Assembly (NCBI GenBank): GCA_016801885.1
Contig: CM028883.1
Coordinates: 26,330,643-26,394,642, forward strand
Length of the DNA stretch: 64,000 nucleotides
Origin: Toxotes chatareus
Taxonomy: Eukaryota; Chordata; Actinopteri; Toxotidae
Reading direction: 5' to 3'
Below the pieces are notes generated by a model that saw only the letters and a program-made list of their open reading frames with translations, made no database searches and was not told where the DNA came from. Of this stretch, positions 1 through 13,740 are shown in pieces; positions within the stretch are counted from its first letter, which is position 1; each line of letters opens with the position of its first letter. Position numbers and translations under genes: made by a program.

Positions 1-295
1 TTCCAAACAGCAGAGCCCTTTGCATTATCAGTCTGTCCTACCTGTGCTGAGACACCTCTGTGGACTGTCATCACTTTTCCATTGTTGTCATAGTGATTTT
101 GGCCTGAGGCTCATCCAGTTGATGAATGGATTAGGGGAATATTGTCTCAAATGAGACAAAAACCTTGGCTCATGTTCTTTAACTGAAGCTGAGCTGTATG
201 AAACAGAGACTAAAGCAAGCAGCCGTGGGGAGGACTGAGGGAGGATCAGCCTTTTTTTAAATTTAATAACTAGCTTTGCAAGGTGAAAGTGAAGC

Positions 296-327
<32 letters not shown>

Positions 328-950
328 AGGATCTGTGGTCGCACAGGGACGCACAGGGATAACAGCAGCAGTGAGGGTATTCTCCACTACCACAGCCCTA
401 ATGGCAGCAACATCACAGACTGATTCACACAGTCTCACAGAATCTATTCTCAATGCAACACTGACTCTGAGAATCCAAATCAAATCAGCCTGGATTAAAG
501 GATTACCTGTTTTGTGTTTCCTCATTTGCCTGCTCTAAACAGTTTCTGATGTGTTTACGACACACGGCCCAGTTCATGTTTACCTGGAGGACTGTCTCCC
601 TCACTGCCTGCTGAAACACAACTCAACCTTCAGAATCCACTACTTCTCAGTACAGGGAAATCATTCTTCAACAGTGTGGCTGACATAACCACAGTTATCT
701 GAAGCTGTCCAGTGTGTGCTAACTTAAACAGTGGACACAGTCAGTGAGGATTACGCAGAGTACATTGATTTAAAATCTGCTATAATAATCCCAGCACTTA
801 TCATCTGTTTTATTTTAAAAACTTTTTTTTCCTTTTAAATCTCCAAAACAAACTAAAAGTGATTCCATTTTCAGGTAAATACTGAATACATCTGTATTTG
901 ACCGGCAAACCACATCCCTCCTCTCTCCTGCCACTGGTAAAAAACATAGC
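1..950. other. Non-genic stretch, no gene recognised
   Basis: Nothing recognisable as an exon, RNA gene or transposon. The open frames here are short; the minus-strand frame across 88-525 owes its leucine run to the (AAT)n tract and is not a gene. Confidence 0.5.
296..325. repeat. (AAT)10 microsatellite
   Basis: Ten uninterrupted AAT units, 30 bp. Pure tracts of this length are usually polymorphic. Confidence 0.95.
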
Positions 951-965
951 ACTCACACAGACACA

Positions 966-997
<32 letters not shown>
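951..997. repeat. (CA)n microsatellite
   Basis: A CACAGA-type lead-in followed by about 15 uninterrupted AC units (967-997). Confidence 0.95.
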
Positions 998-998
<1 letters not shown>

Positions 999-1143
999 CC
1001 AGCGACTTCATCCTCCCCCTGTCTGTCTAGAAGCCAAGCGCCATGTAAGAGTTGATGAGAAAAGCTGAGTCTCAACTGGCCAGCCATGACAAAAATAGAT
1101 TAGTGTGGAAATGACAGAGACAGACAACTTCTCTCTCTCCCTC

Positions 1144-1159
1144 TGTGTGTGTGTGTGTG
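1144..1159. repeat. (TG)8 microsatellite
   Basis: Eight TG units, short but pure. Confidence 0.85.
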
Positions 1160-1189
1160 GCTTATTTTACCATGTTTGTGGACCCCACA

Positions 1190-1440
1190 ACTTTAAATGG
1201 TTGTTTGAGGGTTAAGACTTGGTTTTAGTGGGAAACGCAGACTATATATACACACAACAGGTAAGGGGAAACAGGTGAAAACAATTAGGGCGGGGCAAAC
1301 AATTACAACGGCGGGAAACAAGACAAAGACAGGAAGTAGGACAAGACAAGATACACTGGGGCAATGATTTCAAAATAAAACAAGAACCCACAAGACAATA
1401 TAGACACCAGACAAAAACATAACTTGACATAAATTTACAG
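1190..1440 (-). mobile_element. LTR-like fragment of a retrotransposon
   Basis: Read on the minus strand, this segment has the look of a fish LTR. A TATA element (minus strand of 1241-1250) lies downstream of a stretch rich in CTTGTTTT and CCTGTCTTTGTCTTG motifs and the words CCCGCC and GTTTTCACCTGTTTCCC. No coding sequence or partner LTR is visible. The ends are not defined, and the assignment rests on composition, the TATA element and resemblance to common fish LTRs, so a different repeat class is possible. Confidence 0.4.
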
Positions 1441-4400
1441 ACTATGACAGACAGTTACTCTGTCCATCTAATAAACACTGACCAACTCATCCTCTGCTCT
1501 CACTTTCACTCCCCTTTGAGCTCATGTTTGTAGAGTAAGACTTCTGAGGCTCCTACGATCTTATCAAAGCCCACAAGCCTGTAGGGACTGTGTATTATCC
1601 TGTTATTCAACCATTTCATTCAGTCCAGAGTCACCTCTGATTCGTGGATTTTGGATCTTTACTCACTGCGCATGTGTGTGGATGGTGAGTACTTGAGGGA
1701 GAGTGCTGACCAAAAAGTGGAAAACTCTGATTTTAATGACTTCTGAGGAGAATTAGTGTGTTTGACAGACATTAACCTTTATTATCTGGTTCACCAGCCA
1801 TAACAGATGGCATGCAGCCCTCTGTGCTAATAAAACAAGTGTTATGAAAGTTATAGGCTACAGTAGGCTGAGCACTGTAATGATAATGAATCAACAGTCA
1901 ATCTGAGGATCAGCTTCATTGATAAAAAAAAAAGACATATCACACATTATGACTTTTTTTGAGTGGGCTGAGAGTTTTCCTTGTACCCCGCCTCTGTGTG
2001 ACGCCTGTATTTAACTCACAAAGTTTGTTTTATTCCTATAGCTAATAACCCCCATACCTGTGGATCTAAATGATCATGATCCTCCACCACTGATGAAGGT
2101 GAGGATGACCCCCTGATGGGGTTTTGGTGATGTGATGATGATGATTTACCAACAGTTGATTGGTCAGTGTTTTTGAAAGGGTTGTTCACTAAACTCTTAT
2201 CAACTTCTTACAGCCATTACATTACTAATAAAGATGCTTTAAAGACTTATAATCACTGTGCTTCTCTGTAAAACACGAGCGTGTCAGATCAAAGAGTCAG
2301 GTAGGTAAAGTAGGATTCTGCAGATGATGGAGCTCGATGCACGACTAGCGGCACAAGTGTGGTGACCACAGACTCACCAGGGTCCAGGTAAGACCCGTGT
2401 CATTTTCTTAATGTTGCCAGTCAAGACATTCAGTGGATGCTGTGGCCTGTTGCAGCTTAGTGGTAATTAAATCCCTCTAAAGAATAAATAAATAATGATT
2501 TCACCAGTACTACCTGTGCTGTGATGCTATCGGTTAACAAGAACAGCAACAATGTATAATTACAATGATGTAAGAACCAGTGAACAATCATAGAAACTCA
2601 TTCCAACTAGAAGGTAGAGTGGAGCTCCCTCTGCTCAACTCCCCTTTTCCTCTGTGCAGCAAAACCTTTTGATAAAACTTCTGTTTTCTGTTGCCTATTA
2701 TAACATCAATGCAACTGAGCAATCTCAAAACTAAACAGATGGATGATGGAATCTACCTTGAAGAAGTTTTTCAGCCTAGCGAGCTGGGAGCCATCCAAGA
2801 AATCAAATCTGAACAAAGCATGAAGATATCAAGACCAAGCGCTCAGTCACTCCAAAGCTGCAGGAAAGGGTTAAGGATATGTTTGTTTGTTTTTTGACTC
2901 AGGGATGGAGGTGTAGTTTGGGTTTGTGAGGAAGTGATGTAGGGAGCATGGCAGGAGTGATGTGGGACTGGAGCTTCTGGATTAACCTTATTGCTATTTA
3001 TTAAATGACTGTGATTACTTCTGTGAGCATCCCTTTGCAGCACTGCTCTTCCCTTTACACACTCATGATTGGCATTACACTGTTATCTTGGAATGGGTGA
3101 GACCTAAATAACCCTAAAACAAACAAACAAACAAACCAAATACACATGGTTTCCTGGGGTGATTTTTTTTTTTTTAAGAATCTCATCTACTGGAGACAGA
3201 ATACAGAGTGTATTTAACTTTGTTATTACATGTACTTCAAATACTACTTCAAATTCAACAATAGGAGATAACTTTAATGCAGTCTGGTTACACTCATTCA
3301 AAGAAGCAACATTTGGCACTTCTGGCAATAAGGAAATGTGCTACAGGTTGTTCTGTTGTAGATTTTATTTGTTTTTCTTCACAGCATGAATCATTTCCCC
3401 TCTCGAGCATGTTTTATTCCTAAATCACCTGCATGATAAGACTTCAGAGTTTTTGAATTTCTGCCCATGTCTCTCTCAGAACAAATATCTGTGACTGGTA
3501 AAAGAAATATTTCCTCTTCTCCAAAACATGCAGCAAATTGGTGTTTCAGTTCCACGCTGCAGCAGAATGAATCCTCCTGAAAGAAGTGAGAGAACATCAG
3601 GATGAATTTAAAATAATTAAATCAGTGAATGAATCTGGAGGGATTGGTCAAGGGTAAAACAACTGGGTTTACTTCCAGTCTCAATAAATCCAGATTGCAA
3701 TATATTCAAAAATTGGAAAAGAAATCTCTGAAGTAGAAAATGTTATGACTTTTAATGTTACACCTGGTCTGCTGCATCAGAGGTAATTACTCAGCAGAGA
3801 TCCCAATCAGTCACTCAGACATAGAGCAGAGTTCCTCATGCATAGAGCTTGGAAAAACTATCTTAGCAGTGCTCAACCAAGCCATTTGCTAAAAACTGAA
3901 ACCAGTGAAAGACCAGCAAATATAACCTCTATCAAACCCACGACTGGTGCATTGTGTACTGAGCTACATTCTGACTTGCTGAAGGCCTCCTCTAAGTGCT
4001 TATCAATTGACAGACTGTGCAAGATTGACTCCACAAATAGCTCCAAGCTAAACTGGCAACTCATTTGGCAAAACTCTTTTCCAGGAACACTAACCATCAT
4101 GTTTCATCAATTTTATTCTCATTTTTTAGACTTCTCTCTTTACGCATTACATAAAATAAAAGTGATACAAACTGCTAAACTGCTACTACCATTACTGAGA
4201 ATGCTCAGGGCACTGTTTTCATTAGGTCTAGGGGGTACCCAGGAGCTGTGGATTTCTGGAAAAGGGTCTCAGAAGTGCTGTCATATTGTCCAAATGAAAT
4301 TCTTAGTCTCCAGCTGTCCTGTTACTTAATGATAGTTTCATCTTGGTAGTGGGACCTAAGATTTTAAGGAGGTGACCAAGGAGTCTGTGCTCAAAAAAAA

Positions 4401-4780
4401 AAAGGTTGACCAATTAATGCAGTGGCAGTTTAAATATTCTAAATAAACAAATAAATAAAAAAATTAAAGATGAAAGAAAAATTACACCATTTTTGAGCCG
4501 AGTTCTGCTCAAGGTTTCTCTCTGTTTCTCAATGAAAAACACAGGCAGAAGAAGAGATAAAGCAACACACAATTTCTATTGGCAGAGAGCTTCAAACAGT
4601 GTGTCCACCGTCATTTGTCTAACTTCACAAGCCAGAGTCTAACATCTGTCCATCCATTATCGATAGCAGATTTTTTTTTTTACCTCATCAACAGGCAGCA
4701 CCTGCTTTAACAGACTTTTAAGAGAAAGATCAGAATCCTTCTCTGCTCTCACGTCACCCTGTGAAACTCACAGAGGCAAG
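1441..4780. other. Non-genic stretch, no gene recognised
   Basis: Unassigned DNA with short A/T runs (1924-1934, 3165-3176, 4391-4403, 4670-4681) and a GAT-rich patch near 2127-2145. The 163-codon open frame at 3838-4329 shows no domain, signal peptide or repeat composition that I recognise, and is most simply a chance frame. Confidence 0.45.
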
Positions 4781-5480
4781 TTAGACAATGAAAATGAACC
4801 TGTCTGATGCTTTGTTAGTTTTTTTTCCTGAGTCCGACACAGTGTTATAAGAAGTGACGGGGAACATGGTCATCTGGGATGCGTCGTCTGAACAGTTTTC
4901 CTCGCTCTTGTCAGGTTGACTAGCCGGTTGACCAAGCAAAGCCACAAGTGATGAAGGAACGTCAGCCCAAACAGACCCTCCAGCCACAGCAGTACTCAAA
5001 ATAAGTGTGATGCCTTCGACTGGGAGAAGAGAATACACACCACTTGCCATACATTCAGCCCTGTTCCCAGAACAGGAGCAAAGTTAACAGAGTCACTGTC
5101 AATTAAAAAAGACACTGAAGCGCGAATGAAGGAGTTCACTGCACCAGTGTCACACATTACTGTGACTGGGACTTTGTGATTGCCCCAAACCAAGGACACA
5201 AAATGCTGCAAGAGGAAAGACAGGTAAAAATTCAAGGCTGCAGAGATTTGATGCTTTTATCTTCTCACCATGAACCACAGCTGAGCCAGGTATCATTGGC
5301 ACAGGCCTTGTGAACTTGTGTAACATAACCTGCCCAGACTTAGACTTTAACATATAACACTTTTACACTGTCCTTCCTTATGGCACAAAACTGCAAATCT
5401 TGTCTGTTTATTTCTCTCCCAACTGATAGTCCAGCTGACTTAGCAATGGAATACGCTTGACAGTCACAGTACAATAAAGA
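4781..5480 (-). mobile_element. Ty3/gypsy retrotransposon relic, protease region
   Basis: The minus strand of 5105-5220 encodes a segment with CDTGA followed by VNSFI, the catalytic DTG-A motif of a retropepsin. In Ty3/gypsy polyproteins the protease lies between the zinc knuckle and reverse transcriptase. After a frame change near 5050, the minus strand reads SLLPVEGITLIL and then AGGSVWADVP, which matches the segment after the protease core in fish gypsy elements (PVEG.-.LILG then a W/D-V-P motif). At least one frameshift and several stops break the frame. Upstream coding sequence (toward 5480) is too degraded to place. No LTRs, reverse transcriptase or integrase adjoin it, so this is an isolated inactive fragment. 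Confidence 0.75.
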
Positions 5481-8400
5481 CAAGTAAGCCTCCTGTGCCA
5501 CTGTATGCACTGCAACATTAAAAACTCCAACTGCTGATTTCCTCCGTAAACATTGCGTTCAGATGAAGAAAGTCTTCTCATTAAATTTCAGCAAAAGCTG
5601 CAAATTACCCAAAATATCAAAATTCCCTCCAGAGACTTCGGAGGAGAGAATGTCATTATCTTTTCTGTGTGGTTCATTAAACACCAGCGTTCATCACACA
5701 ACAGCAGAAATGTATCGGGGAAATGCATGAACATCATCAATAATAAACACACAAAACACAGTAGGGTCCAAAATATCTGAGACCACTTTCCTCTTTCAAG
5801 TGAAGGGTTTAAAGTGGTCTGGTGTTCAATATAGTGGAAGGTTCACCTACAACTGACAGAGCATCAGTGGAGATTCCCATGACAGATTTACAGCCAACAT
5901 CTGGAAGGACTCAGTACATTAGACCTGTGGAATATCCCCAAAGACCACACTGATACATAAAAGAAAAATCACAGTTCTCTATATTCTGCAGAATGAATCT
6001 CTGGCATGGATAAAAAAAACCAAAAAAACCAAAAAAACATAAATCATAATTGCATAATGTTTCATAATACTCACATAACACATCTATACAATACTGCTAT
6101 GTCATGCTCATATATAATATGTAAGGGACAATTATATAAAGATATTGTGTAAGGATGTTGTGTAACGCTGTTTTCATAGTCTTATGCAAAATACTATCAC
6201 AAATGATTTGTGGCTTTCATCTCCTCTCTATGATTTGACAGAGGGGCTGTGTGTGATTTTACACATGGATGATACAGCAGCATGACTTCATAAATTACTG
6301 CAGACACGGCGACAGCATCAGTCAGGATCAAACACTAAGTATTGTTTTGTGGTTTTCCAAAAGAGAAAGCTTTTACGGACAGATTCCAAGTTTAACAGTA
6401 AAATCATGCAGATTAATGCAGCTGTCCTCAGGACGAGTCCTCAGCTCCATCAAACCAGGACATTTGTATTAAAGGGCTGGATACCTACATTTCTGTCACT
6501 TGTGAGATTATGTGCAGCCATGGAGGATCAGTTTTCTGTCAATATCACAAAGCTTTTTCAGCTAAAACAGCCCCTTTCATCACCTGCTGATCAGAAAAAA
6601 ACTTTACTGATTGCTGCAGGAAAGTTTCCTGTCTCCTCTGGTGGTACAATCCACAAACTGCATGAAAATGGGCAGAGTCTTGTCCAGCTGAAACCCCTGG
6701 GGATCATGAAGGAAGCACTGCGGTGCAGAGGCTGGGTACTGGCCGACAACACAGGTCAGACTCAGGCTCTGCTGTAGTCACACTTAAATATTCAAGAAAA
6801 AAAAAGGGGCTTTCTCAGCATGTCTGCCCCTTGTAACGGCCCCGTTTCACCCTGCTTCAGTTGCTTGAGAAAAACAATAGTCTTTTGTGAAAATAAAGCA
6901 ACATTCGGATTGATATTCTTCATTCACTAATCAGACATCTTGGAGTTGGACTTTCTTCTAGAAGCTATCTGAGTTTCTTTCATGTGTTGTGGTGAATTCC
7001 CTCTCTCTCCTCTCTTCCATTCATTTCTAATTGTGATCTCTGTGATTCTGACATTTAATGTTCTGCTCTCCTTGTTCCTCCTTTATTTTCTTCAAAACTC
7101 TAAAGCGGACACCCACAGCCCAAGTTGATGTATGTCCATTGTACTCAGTGACAGTGGGTTCTGCCCTTACACCAACAAGCTTAGGTTCCTTGAGATATGT
7201 GTGACTTCACCCTGTGTGAGGAATCACCTTGTTCTGCTTGAGAAATGATTTCCCCATCACTAACTGGTTTAGTTATCACTTCCACACATTACTTTTGGCC
7301 ACAGATTACTCACCTTAATGGTTCTTATTTCACGCTCTCCGTATCAGTGAAGCTCCAAGCTGTATTCTCCCTCATATCTGTATTCCTCCTCACATCTGCG
7401 TTCCTCCTCATGTCACATTAGGTAGATGGAAATCATCTGCATACACTTCCACCCTGATAGGTCTCTCATCCTGGAGGCTCAGCGACCCATGTTTTGTCCA
7501 CTCAAGCAAGTACTGCACATACTGGTGGTCTGTGGTGGCACATGAATTCCTACATTACTCTGGTTTCAGATCTGTCACATGGTCCTAACTTATCCTCTAT
7601 CTCCCTTTTAATACTTGAGTGTGAAATGACTATGAAAACTGGAGAGCCAGTTTTCCAGGTAACTGGAGTTACCCCTCCTGGTGATGGTTGGTCTTGGGGC
7701 AGGGGCAGACTCAGACACCCTCCTGCAGAAGGCTCTGCCAGTCATACTGTCCATGAAATCCAAGTCTGCTCTAAAACATTGTTAATAAATCGTGTTCATG
7801 TCACATTTGTGTGGCGATGTCTCCTCTACTTGATCTGTATTTGACTCTGCAGTCTGTGCTTTGAAAGCCACTGTGCAGACTCTGGCCATCTGCTTAGTTT
7901 TAAATGTCCTAAACATATACTACACTTCTTGCAATATGATTTAAAAGTCCCAGAAATATTTGAGGAAACCATGTATGCGCCGAGGCAGAATCAGGGACAG
8001 AGAGACATGCATTCACACCTGTAGGCGTCTTTGCTGCCTGTAGGGATGGTCTGGGGGATGGTTTGAGGAAAGACTTCACTTTATCCTGAGATCACACTTT
8101 CTGTGTTTTAACAGCAGAGATCCAGCATTCCTTTGATATGTGGTCATGATAAACCTCTCTGCAAGCACACAGCTGGTTGAAATAAGCAGGAGACTCCTTA
8201 CTCCATAGAGATCCAGTATGTCTATTCCAGCTTTGGGAACCATATTAGCAGAGCTTAGCCCTGTCAGAAGTTTATGATCCCAGCTTCAGTTATTACCAAA
8301 GATGGTCTTGACATTAATGTTCTGACAATTGGATTCTCAAGAATATTAGGCTCACAAAATCATTTTAATTTGACCAGTGGGTGGAAATTGCCTACACATA

Positions 8401-8520
8401 CATCGCTGATACATCACTGATGAACCTGCCTCAAACATATATATATAACAATATAAACAATATAATAAAATATTCTCAGCTACTTGTACTGATACAGCAA
8501 AAAAGCTTTGAGGCGATTAC
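5481..8520. other. Non-genic stretch, no gene recognised
   Basis: Unassigned DNA. A (A7CC)n-like run lies at 6009-6040. The 142-codon frame ending at 6777 and the 116-codon frame at 7494-7844 have no recognisable domain. Nothing else stands out. Confidence 0.45.
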
Positions 8521-8529
8521 ACTTCTAAA

Positions 8530-9790
8530 GAAAATGTGAACTCACGGCATTGATTGTGTGTGAATTGTGTTGGCTCAATGATTAATGCGGCTGCCTCAAA
8601 ATCAGAACACTTAGCTGAACAGAGGTGGTTTGACTTTGAGGGCTGACATGAAAATGATCGGTTAGAGGACGGGGCTTGGGGCTACATCCAAAATACATTT
8701 AAGTACACAACAGTCACATATCAGTAAATCCTCGCCTGCCATCTCAGCTGATTGAGCCACCTGAACTGAAAAGGTCCAACGTAAGTGCAAACCTCACTGC
8801 AAGCTGTTTAGGTTTTGGCTGACAGCGCTGGTGTCCTGATAACTGGAGCTGGCTGATTTCAGAGGCTGACATGAACAGTATTTATTAGTGTAAGAGCTGG
8901 CAAGCTCTCACGCTGTTCTTTCTCTGTTTTGCCATTTTGTGTCCAATTTTTAAAATTTTTTTTATGTCTAACATGTCCTACACATTTTGCGCCACAAATA
9001 TTATTCAGTCATTGAGCTGACATGGCCTATTTTTTTCTTTAACACAGTGGTGGGGTGTTTCAATGTCAGACTGGCAGGGTAAGCTGGCGTGATGGGGCGT
9101 GGTCTTTTTATATGCACAGGGCTGCTGTGGTCAGAGGGGCGTGGTCACCTGGCATGACAGGACAACAACATTACAGAGGGCTTAGTCTGACACTCCGACA
9201 TCTGGGGTGATATGGGCTTGGTCTACAGTCACAGCATAGACCATGTGGCCTTTTTCTGTCACAAGGGCTCGGGCGTGTTGCCATCACAGGTATTCTGCAG
9301 TGACATGTGCTGCTGTTGTCACAGTATGTGGCCTGCTTCTGTCATTACAGAGGGCGGGGTTTGGGCCACATCCAACATTTAAGTGGTTGGGGACATAACA
9401 GTGATATATCAGTAAAACCTTACAGCTCCTGCTATCAGAGTTTATTGAGCCATCTGGGATTTGAGCCCCTGTCCCCTCAGTCCCCCAGCAGAGAAATTTA
9501 CTACTTGTATATACAGCTAGCAGTCAAACTAATTATCAGACCAGTGTGGCCAACCTGAATTTTGATTTGTGAGGGAGTGTGGTTTTACAACAAAAATAAT
9601 GTTGCACAGTGAACCTGTGAACCCTGCTGCAGCTTCCAAGAGGAGTGTCTCTCAAACAATATATTCTCATGTCCACTTTCTCCAACTGAAACAATGAAAA
9701 TCTTTAGTTTTGTCCAGAGAAAGTGTGAACTTGTCTGAGAATTGTTTTTGGCTCAGTGGTTAGTGTGCCAACTGATCTGAAGAACAACAA
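8530..9790. repeat. Degenerate duplicated modules, unclassified repeat
   Basis: Two kinds of module each occur twice. Module 1 starts at ~8668 (GGGGCTTGGGGCTACATCC, then ATATCAGTAAATCCT, then GATTGAGCCACCTG). It recurs at ~9352 as GGGGTTTGGGCCACATCC, ATATCAGTAAAACCT and TATTGAGCCATCTG. Module 2, a GTGAAC...TTGGCTCARTGRTTARTG segment, occurs at ~8535-8595 and ~9725-9770. Between them (9085-9350) the words GGGCGTGGTC and TGTGGCCT recur. The order of modules differs between copies, so this is not a simple head-to-tail array. I do not recognise the family. Confidence 0.55.
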
Positions 9791-9862
9791 ATTGCTTTTC
9801 TATTTGTACTTTTGAAAATGGTAGATATATATTTCTCAATTTCTAAAATCAAAGCAGGAGAG

Positions 9863-9962
9863 TTTTTTTTTTTTTTTTTTTTTTTATTTAAAAACTTTCC
9901 TGCATGGATGGATAAATAAAACAAAGACAAAAACAAAAACAAAAACAAAACAAAAAAACAAC
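9863..9962. repeat. T23 homopolymer and (AAAAAC)n tract
   Basis: A run of 23 T (9863-9885) is followed within 35 bp by an A-rich AAAAAC/AAAAC tract (about 9919-9962). Together they could fold as a T/A-rich hairpin. Homopolymers of this length are often miscounted in assemblies. Confidence 0.85.
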
Positions 9963-12900
9963 TTATTGTCACCTTCAGTATTTTAGTCATTGAAACCAAA
10001 CAGTCCCATTAGAAGAAAAAATCTATCAAACTTTGATCATGATAAAAGCAGTTAGTTATTTAGTCTTAACTGACACTACTCAAACATTTTGTGTTGGACT
10101 GGCAGCAGAGTAAGTTGTGTTACTCTTCATATCGATTAATGTTCATACAGAACAAACATGACAGGACCTGGCAACAAGTCAAGATTAAACATAAGAACAT
10201 TTTGCAGTACAAATGAGGTGTATAAATTACATAGAAGGTGCCTGCACACATTTTTTATTGTCTTCACTGATTTTAGCAGTTAAGAAAAAGGCTCATGTCT
10301 GGCATGGGAGGGGTGTGTGCTGGAAGGGATCCAAGGGGGTTGGTGTTATGGCCGGGCTCAGACGGCCACAACAAAAGGGAGACAGACCAGAGAAAACAAC
10401 TATAAAGCCAAATTCTTTATTAAACCAAATTCAAGCAAACTGAAATGCTAAATTATATAGGCCCGAATTATAGCATGGGATGTGGAAATCAGTGAGGTCA
10501 GTGGTTTGTGATGTGCTTTGGTGGAAATTAAGAGTGTGAGTGCTGTGCAAAATGAATCACCTGCAGAGTGAGGAGATATAAGTTAGTTACAAAAGATCCC
10601 AGACCGCCAAGAGAACCCCAGGGGTCATCACAGGGGAGCAGCCACTGACACTGGCCCACCTACAGAACCTGCCCTCTTCATACAAGGCACATTATTCCAG
10701 TACTGCTGCACGTGGAACACAGTCAACCATTTATATAGTGTTATGTTGACTATCTGACATTTGCTTGCAGTGTGTGCCAACACACTTACTCTTGTGGAGC
10801 CACCAGACAATAACCTTAATCCAGTGAGTATTATTCAGTAAAGGCATAGACTTGGCACCTGCCAGCACCAGGTCAATACAAGTCCTATTGAACGTGGCAG
10901 GGTTAAGGCACCTCTGCAGCAGACTATGAGCAGACTGTGTTGATGGACTCTGTGGACAGAGGGTTGCAGGTATTCCTGTGGAAATATTTCTTTAGTTCAT
11001 AATGGATAAGAAGTCAGTGATACAGTGCTCACAGAAAGTATATTTGTAACAGGACCCTGATGCTGTACAGCCTGAGAGGCGGCTTGGCAACATGGTAACT
11101 GCAAAGAGTAAGGTAATACTCTTTGGGAAGGATGAGCACACCATGCACAATTTCTGCTGTGCTACAGTAAATGATACACACTTAACTGAATTCACAAACT
11201 GTCAGAAGTCTGTACATCATGCACTTAAAAAGATCAATAGGGTTAGGAGATGTGAAAATTGTGTGCTGCCAAATAACATACACATACCATACATGGTCCT
11301 CTATTGTTGAAGAATAGGCCACATCAACAAGCAATAAATCAACTAAAATAACAGATGACATATTGATCTCTGACCAGTCAGCCTGATGTTATCAGGAAAT
11401 ATTAAGCTATTAAATTAATATATTAGCTAAACCTCTTAATGAATGCTGACGCAGTCATCTGCTCAGTTCACCTGCTGCTTGACTGAAGTGCAGCCTTCGA
11501 CCACATTGATGATTTCATGGCCTTCTTTAAAACAGACTGAGGCACTGGGTGGGTCTAGCTGAACAGAAAAAGCTAGGTGTGTGTAAATTTTCTTCAGCTT
11601 TATTCCAGTAAAACAGAAATCCTTGTTGCTGGGTCCCAGCGCATCACCAAACAAACACTGCCTTACATCGGTTACCTGTCACAACAGATAAAGCCTGTTG
11701 CAAGGAATCTTGTTTGATAGAAATTTATGTTTTGAGCAAGATGTCTCAAAATATTCAATCATGTTTTTATCACCTCAGACATACTGAAAAATCACAGCCT
11801 AGACCACACCGCCTCCGTCTGTCAGAGGTATGGTTTCTGAGCTGCAGCAGAGGGATACAAACACAGTTCTAATGTAAGCAATGTGGATGTGTGAGAGGAA
11901 ATAAATCTGTCCAACACATCCTGAGGTTTTCTCTTAACGTTAACAAAGTTCAAACACAGATCAGTCAAGTCGTTACACCCCTGCTCGACCCCTGCTATCT
12001 CTCTCTACCCTCCCGCATGTATCTGCTCACTCTCTTTTTTCTTCTTCTCCTTTTCTCAACCCTGTGAACTACCTGCTGTGTCAGCAGTGCCCTTTACCTA
12101 CAGTACCTGATGGCAAAATGTCCACATAAACATTATTGCAAACACTAAATATGTTTAAATGAGATGGCAGATAGCAATCAGATAAGAATATACCAAAAAC
12201 TTATGTTTGCAAAATTATATTTACACCTGTGTACATAATTATTCTTATAAAACACAATTTAACTATTACAGTAAAATGACAGTAACTTTTTAAGACACAC
12301 AATTGTGTGTCTACCTAATTACTTTCCGAAGAGTGAGGGACAATAACAGCAAACAATGACCCCTTCAATGTACATAACAACATTGCTGTACATGTGTGTT
12401 TGTGCAGCTATGTCCAACAAAGCCAAAATTATGATAAATCATGTTAATATGTTTCTAAATGGCCAAATATGAGAAAACATAACTGTGGCCTGGGTTTATG
12501 TTCACTGCCAACATTTTTTCTTGTTCAGGAAGTACAGCATCCTACAGAATATAAAGTATAGGGAGGTAGCCAGGGTGAATGGAAGGTGTACAAGGTGCAG
12601 GACAACAAAATCCTATGGATACTAACAATTAATAATGATTAACGAGGGAATACTGACCCGCCTGCATGGTAAAACTGTCACTTCAGTAACCATGGTAACG
12701 AATGTTCACTGCTCAGCCGTTTCCTCTCCCTTTTATAAGAGATGAAGTTGTAAAATACATTTTTTAAGAGTTGAAGCAATGTGATTCTTTTTTGTTATCT
12801 TTCTTTAATTTCCATTCCCCCATTTCATTATTCCTTATGGAGAGATCAGAACTGTCAAATATTTCAGAGTAATAAAAGCAAATTATACTTTCCACAAGTT

Positions 12901-13740
12901 TGAGTGTAATTAACTCAGTGACAAATCACCACACTCTGTATGCAATCTCATTTGGTTCATAAGCCTATTGGTCAAGGTGCATCAGTCATTGTTAAGGTGA
13001 CTGCTTCCAGGCGTGGAAGTAAAAGAGAAATATGATCATCTACACCTTTTTGTACAAGCTGAAATTTGTTCTTTAATTGCATTTTCTGAGCCGGTGGCAC
13101 AGTGTGACTCTCCTCACATCTGAGTATGTGCTGCATGTTCGTTTTTTTAAACGATTCCTTTTGCTAATGGGAATAAATGATGTGCTGGAATAGCATTGTG
13201 ATTTCTCTGCCTGATTACAAGCTGCAGAGGAAACAAGCTTGTTGTCCAAGTGGCAGCTACTGAGCTCACTATTGATCAGCGTCACCTTTCTGAGAGCACA
13301 GCGTAAAATTCACATTCAAGAGGATAGCATGTGTTATGTTCTCAAAACGGCTAACTGCACGCAAGAGAGCAGCAGAACCTGTGGCGTCAACTTCAAACTG
13401 CTAAATTATGATCTGAAAACTCCAAATGTCCCTCTGCTTTTTTAGTCTTTGTCTCTTTTCTGTTTCCTGCACAGTCACCTGTGGTACTCTAGTTTGATGC
13501 TTGTAGGTCAGATAGATAGCTACAGGTACTAGGTGTTGGTAGGAGGAGAAAAAAAGAAGAGTGAAGAAAGAAGAAAAATGATCTGTCTAGTAACTTGGTT
13601 AACTATATCAGCACACTGTTTTTGTGGGACTAAACCACTAAAACAACATGGATGAAAGCCTCTTCCTTCTTCTATCAAGATATCCCTGCGTATATGACCC
13701 AACAGCAGGCAGTTACTGTAACCAAAATGCAACGAGTGGG
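9963..13740. other. Non-genic stretch; possible unclassified repeat near 10.35 kb
   Basis: No exon recognised. At 10345-10440, TGTTATGGCCGGGCTCAGACGGCC followed by AACTATAAAGCC and TTTATTAAACC looks like the edge of a dispersed repeat (self-complementary GGCCG/CGGCC words), but I cannot name it. The rest (10.5-13.7 kb) is unassigned, AT-rich DNA with only short chance frames. Confidence 0.4.

Noticed and set aside
88..525. 145-codon minus frame with a long leucine run
   Set aside because: The leucine run is the translated (AAT)10 microsatellite.
3838..4329. 163-codon open frame on plus
   Set aside because: No recognisable domain, no family resemblance and no clear splice context; length is within reach of chance in 64 kb of AT-rich DNA.
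6349..6777. 142-codon open frame on plus
   Set aside because: Unremarkable composition and no motif recognised; not reported as a gene.
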